From Qipengyuania aestuarii (lineage in GTDB: Bacteria > Pseudomonadota > Alphaproteobacteria > Sphingomonadales > Sphingomonadaceae): 64,000 nucleotides of DNA. The first letter of the stretch is position 1. The number at the start of each line of letters is the position of its first letter. Below, piece by piece: positions 61,020-64,000 of the stretch. The position numbers and the translations under genes were made by a program. The DNA is taken from assembly GCF_019711535.1 (NCBI RefSeq), contig NZ_JAIGNP010000003.1, positions 1-64,000 on the forward strand, written 5' to 3'. Under the pieces are notes generated by a model. That model ran no database searches. It was not told the DNA's origin and saw only the letters and a list, made by a program, of their open reading frames with translations.

Positions 61020-61183
61020 GGTTTCATCTCAGTTGAAACCAGCGAGGAACCGACATAGAGGCTGGCGCATACCGGCTATGCGGCGGAGATGCGTTCCTGC
61101 GGAGGTTAGGAACGGGTGCCCCGCACCGACCATCAGCTCCCGCCTTCCTGGGAGCGAGACATCAGGAAGGATGCTCCAAGCGT
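61020..61183 (+). promoter_or_regulatory. Highly structured leader before the Cys/Met-metabolism gene (riboswitch candidate)
   Basis: A chain of dyads fills this leader: GGTTTC/GAAACC (61020-61025/61035-61040), CGCATA/TATGCG (61066-61071/61077-61082), GTTCCT/AGGAAC (61093-61098/61108-61113), GGTGC/GCACC (61115-61119/61123-61127), GCTCCC/GGGAGC (61136-61141/61150-61155) and CCTTCCTG/CAGGAAGG (61143-61150/61163-61170). A second AGGAAC at 61045-61050 competes for GTTCCT, and the last two stems exclude each other. CAGGAAGG is the only SD-like string before ATG 61184, though 13 nt away. This is the logic of a switch that hides the ribosome site. I do not see the SAM-II or SAH consensus. Confidence 0.55.
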
Positions 61184-62491
61184 ATGAGCGACAACGATAT
61201 CGATCCCACCAGCCCCCGCATGGCTCCAAAGCCCGAAGTCACCAAGATTGCGGGACGCGAACTCAAGCCCAGCACGCTGATGATGGGCCACGGCTTCGAC
61301 CCCACGCTATCCGAAGGCAGCCTTAAGCCGCCGATCTTTCTGACTTCAACATTCGCATTTCCCAGCGCCGCCGATGGCAAGCGCCATTTCGAAGGGATCA
61401 CCGGCAAGCGTCCGGGCGGTGCGGACGGCCTCGTCTATTCGCGCTTCAACGCGCCCAACCAGGAAATCCTCGAAGACCGCCTGTCGGTCTGGGACGGGGC
61501 GGAAGACGCTCTTTCTTTCTCCAGCGGAATGACCGCGATCTGCGTGCTGATGCTTGCCTATGCCAGCAAGGGCGACGTAATCGTGCATTCTGGACCGCTC
61601 TACGCTGCTACCGAAGGCTTCGTGGCGAAGTGGATGTCGCGCTGGGGCATCGACTATGTCGACTTCCCCGCCGGTGCCACGCGCGAGGAAATTGACGGGG
61701 TTCTGGCTAAGGCCAAGGACATGGCAGATGAGAACGGCGGCAAGGTCGCGATGGTCTATCTCGAAAGTCCCGGCAATCCGACCAATGCCCTAGTGGATAT
61801 CGAAGCGGTGCGCGCCTCCGTAGACGCTGCCGGGCTCGAATGCCCGATCTCCATCGACAATACCTTCCTCGGCCCACTGTGGCAGCGCCCGCTTGAACAT
61901 GGCGCGGACATCGTCTGCTATTCGCTGACCAAATATGTCGGCGGCCATTCGGACCTCGTCGCCGGCTCCATCGCAGGCGCGAAAAAGTGGATGGACCCGG
62001 TGCGCATGCTGCGGAACACGATGGGCGGGATCTGCGATCCGAACACCGCCTGGATGCTCTGCCGCAGCCTTGAAACGGTCGAACTGCGCATGAGCCGCGC
62101 TGGCGAGAACGCCGCGAAGGTGTGCGATTTCCTGTCGAAGCACGATAAGGTCGAAGGTCTCGGCTATCTCGGCATGATAAAGGACAAGCGCCAGCAGGAC
62201 ATTTATGACCGCCACTGCCTGGGCGCAGGGTCTACCTTCTCACTGCTGCTGAAGGGCGGCGAGGCCGAATGCTTCCGCTTCCTCGACAGCCTCAAGATCG
62301 CCAAGCTCGCGGTCAGCCTCGGCGGGACTGAAACGCTGGCAAGCCATCCGGCATCGATGACCCACCTGTCGGTCGCAGAAGGGCGCCGCGCTGAACTGGG
62401 CATATCGGACAATCTCGTGCGCATATCGATCGGCATCGAAGATGCGGACGACCTCATCGCCGACTTCGAACAGGCGCTGGAGGCAGTCTGA
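61184..62491 (+). CDS. Cystathionine gamma-synthase family PLP enzyme (Met/Cys metabolism)
   Basis: Trans-sulfuration enzyme of 435 residues. Family signatures: YSRFNAPNQEILEDRL (about 85-100), SSGMTAICVLML, VYLESPGNPTNALVDI and the PLP lysine in SLTKYVGGHSDLV (about 247-259). An N-terminal extension of about 35 residues precedes the fold. It could be cystathionine gamma-synthase, O-acyl-homoserine sulfhydrylase (MetZ-like) or methionine gamma-lyase; sequence by eye does not decide. The structured leader upstream hints at control by a sulfur metabolite, which would favour a biosynthetic role. The ATP-grasp gene follows with an overlap. Confidence 0.87.
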   Translation: MSDNDIDPTSPRMAPKPEVTKIAGRELKPSTLMMGHGFDPTLSEGSLKPPIFLTSTFAFPSAADGKRHFEGITGKRPGGADGLVYSRFNAPNQEILEDRLSVWDGAEDALSFSSGMTAICVLMLAYASKGDVIVHSGPLYAATEGFVAKWMSRWGIDYVDFPAGATREEIDGVLAKAKDMADENGGKVAMVYLESPGNPTNALVDIEAVRASVDAAGLECPISIDNTFLGPLWQRPLEHGADIVCYSLTKYVGGHSDLVAGSIAGAKKWMDPVRMLRNTMGGICDPNTAWMLCRSLETVELRMSRAGENAAKVCDFLSKHDKVEGLGYLGMIKDKRQQDIYDRHCLGAGSTFSLLLKGGEAECFRFLDSLKIAKLAVSLGGTETLASHPASMTHLSVAEGRRAELGISDNLVRISIGIEDADDLIADFEQALEAV

Positions 62492-63381
62492 TCCGCATCG
62501 GTTTTCTGGCCTGCGCGGATACGCTGCCCGGCGGCGGGCCGCGCAGGGGCGATGCCTTTGAACACGATCTCGAGGTCGGCGCATTGCGTCCGGCCTTCGA
62601 GGCGGCAGGGCTGAAGCTGGTCGAAATCGACTGGCGGGCCCCGCTGGAGGACTTTGCCGATATTGCGCTCGTGCTGCTCGGGACGGCTTGGGATTATCAG
62701 GATCACTTCGACGACTTCGTTGCGAAACTGGAAGCGCTGGAAGCGCGCGGCATCAGAGTATGCAATCCGTCGCGAGTCGTGCGCTGGAACGGCGACAAGC
62801 GGTACCTGAAGCAACTCGGTGATGCCGGGGTGACCACTATCCCGACCTTGTGGTTCGACGAGGTCAAAAGCAGCGATGTCGCTATCGCGCTCGACGCCTT
62901 CGAAGCGACCCGCGTGGTCGTGAAGCGCCAGATCGGCGCGGGCGGACTTGGCCAGCACAGCTTCGGCCACGACGCCCTACCCCAGCCCGGATGGCGCATG
63001 GGTCAACCGGCGATGATCCAGCCATTCCTGCCCAGCGTGGTCGAGGAAGGGGAATATACCTTCGTTTTCATCGATGGCGAATACAGCCACGGCGTCCTGA
63101 AACGCGCTGCCGAGGGTGAGTATCGCATCCAGTCACTATATGGTGGCATCGAACATGCGTTCGAGCCGCAGCCCGAGGATCTGGCCCAGGCCAGCGCCGT
63201 ATTCGCCGCATTGCCCTTTGAGGATATGCTCTACTGCCGCGTGGACATGGCCCGGCTTCCTTCGGGTGAACTGGCGGTGATGGAAGCGGAAGCTATCGAA
63301 CCTTACCTTTATCCCGAACAGGCAAGTGACTTGGGAGAAAGGATGGCAGCTTCTGTTACCCGGCGTCTGCAAAGTCTTTGA
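62488..63381 (+). CDS. ATP-grasp family protein with a probable CTG start
   Basis: Protein of 297 residues of the RimK/glutathione-synthetase-like ATP-grasp group. N-terminal IRIGFLACADTLPGGGPRRG and VLLGTAWDYQDHFDDF (a typical 'STWDYxxxxxxF' block) precede VVKRQIGAGGLGQH (ATP lysine and loop, about 144-157), VEEGEYTFVFIDGEYSHGVLKR and a metal site near MEAEAIEPYLY. The family N-terminus is open back to CTG 62488, which overlaps the previous stop (CTGA) and has GGAGG at 62479-62483; the only other candidate, TTG 62584, would cut off 32 conserved residues. Substrate unknown. Confidence 0.78.
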   Translation: MIRIGFLACADTLPGGGPRRGDAFEHDLEVGALRPAFEAAGLKLVEIDWRAPLEDFADIALVLLGTAWDYQDHFDDFVAKLEALEARGIRVCNPSRVVRWNGDKRYLKQLGDAGVTTIPTLWFDEVKSSDVAIALDAFEATRVVVKRQIGAGGLGQHSFGHDALPQPGWRMGQPAMIQPFLPSVVEEGEYTFVFIDGEYSHGVLKRAAEGEYRIQSLYGGIEHAFEPQPEDLAQASAVFAALPFEDMLYCRVDMARLPSGELAVMEAEAIEPYLYPEQASDLGERMAASVTRRLQSL

Positions 63382-63387
63382 CGAGCG

Positions 63388-64000
63388 CTAATCTGACTGG
63401 CTGTCTTCGGATTGATCCAGCAAGCCCCTTTCGTCGGGAAGAACGTAAGATACCAGCGTCGTACAATTAGTCGCGCCCTTCCCGTCGGCTTCATATTTGG
63501 CTCGTTTGATCATCATCTCCGCAGCCGTACCGAAAGCGCTGGCCGGCTGAGCATCGACCACTTCGACGTTTCCGGTTTCTCCCCACGAAGCGACATCGTA
63601 ACGGACAAGCGCCCAGCCTTCTATCAGCCGCCGTTCGAACGCTTCCGGATAACGCAGGACCGGAGGGAAGTCCCAGTCGGGCAAGCCTTCGCAGGACCCG
63701 TCGGACTGGGGTTTCTCTGGCGCAGGCAACCGCACAGGATTGCGCCAATAGGGATAAAGGCAGCCGGATTTGGGCGTGCCACTTGCGAAGCGCGATTCGC
63801 TGATCGCTGTGAGACCCGCATCATCCAGCGTCTCATTGCCAGTACTTGCCACCACCTTTACCGCCCGTGTTTCACCATCCTCACCAATGTCGAACCCGAT
63901 CAGCGTCCAAGCGCGCGCGCCGGGCTTGCCTGGAAGCTTCGCGAACTCCGGCATCACCGTGACCAATTGCTGGGGGCGAGGTGCCTTGGCGCACTCGGTC
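63388..64000 (-). CDS. Protein with two TonB-like C-terminal repeats, cut by the right edge
   Basis: The frame is open from the stop at 63388 to the window edge (TTG 63966 is only an internal candidate), so the N-terminus lies outside; 203 residues are visible. Two similar segments, WTLIGFDIGEDGETRAVKVV (from about 63915 downward) and WALVRYDVASWGETGNVEVV (from about 63620 downward), each look like a TonB C-terminal domain with the central GET/NV pattern. Such proteins are common in sphingomonads, with roles in energy transduction or unknown ones. A Cys pair (GCLYPYW, SCEGLPDW) sits between the repeats. Confidence 0.7.
   Translation of the reverse strand, partial: TECAKAPRPQQLVTVMPEFAKLPGKPGARAWTLIGFDIGEDGETRAVKVVASTGNETLDDAGLTAISESRFASGTPKSGCLYPYWRNPVRLPAPEKPQSDGSCEGLPDWDFPPVLRYPEAFERRLIEGWALVRYDVASWGETGNVEVVDAQPASAFGTAAEMMIKRAKYEADGKGATNCTTLVSYVLPDERGLLDQSEDSQSD

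Noticed and set aside
61020..61183. Known SAM-II, SAH or SAM-I riboswitch
   Set aside because: The conserved strings of these classes as I know them are not visible; kept only as an unnamed structured leader.
1..64000. CRISPR array, insertion sequence or prophage
   Set aside because: No regularly spaced repeats, transposase, integrase or phage structural gene was found by eye on either strand.

Overview
The window looks like a chromosomal segment of a GC-rich alphaproteobacterium, most likely Sphingomonadales (Erythrobacteraceae/Sphingomonadaceae-like). This rests on gene style and content only: strong G/C third positions, an infC that starts at a non-canonical codon, a cyclophilin/DUF1905/META-like cluster, a single bifunctional RelA/SpoT protein, and an exopolysaccharide locus resembling sphingan-type clusters. 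No database search was possible, so genus is not claimed. I saw no transposase, phage gene or CRISPR array.

Layout. (1) 0.3-5.4 kb: a translationally coupled operon for a molybdenum aldehyde oxidoreductase (PaoABC type) with its XdhC-like cofactor chaperone and MocA-like cytidylyltransferase, preceded by tandem palindromes that look like operators. (2) 5.6-9.5 kb: a small membrane protein, a PgaC-like processive glycosyltransferase coupled to an outer-membrane barrel, and a LuxR-type regulator with a degenerate receiver domain. (3) 9.7-45.2 kb: a large exopolysaccharide/capsule locus built of short modules on alternating strands. It holds UDP-glucose dehydrogenase, four GT4 glycosyltransferases, an ATP-grasp/HAD pair, a PglC-type initiating phosphoglycosyltransferase, the Wzc/barrel/Wza export operon, a CapD-type dehydratase and DegT aminotransferase, a formyltransferase and PIG-L deacetylase, two pectate-lyase-like lipoproteins, a methyltransferase, Wzy and Wzx candidates, an asparagine-synthase-like amidotransferase, a pyruvyltransferase, a sulfotransferase, and finally an MBOAT/SGNH/ACP/FkbH cassette. 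(4) 45.3-64 kb: housekeeping and scattered genes: tRNA-Ser(GGA), a cyclophilin, rsh, fumC, an M1 peptidase, a GH16 hydrolase, TrkH/TrkA, hemF, pdeM, infC, and a cystathionine gamma-synthase family gene behind a highly structured leader.

How it works together. The EPS locus contains all parts of a Wzx/Wzy pathway: initiation on undecaprenyl phosphate, sugar-nucleotide synthesis, assembly, flipping, polymerisation, length control and outer-membrane export. It also has an unusual number of decorating enzymes that would add uronate (possibly amidated), N-formyl amino sugar, pyruvyl ketal, sulfate and O-acyl groups. The last four genes are the most interesting unit. FkbH-family proteins load a glycerate-derived three-carbon unit on an acyl carrier protein, and MBOAT/SGNH pairs acylate secreted glycans. 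Together they suggest an ACP-dependent glyceryl (or related C3 acyl) decoration system for the polysaccharide. Native gellan from Sphingomonas carries L-glyceryl groups, which makes this a testable idea.

Start codons were re-chosen in many genes from stop/start overlaps and Shine-Dalgarno sites. Several are non-ATG: TTG for paoA and the PIG-L gene, GTG for paoB and others, AUA for infC, and probably CTG for the second ATP-grasp gene.
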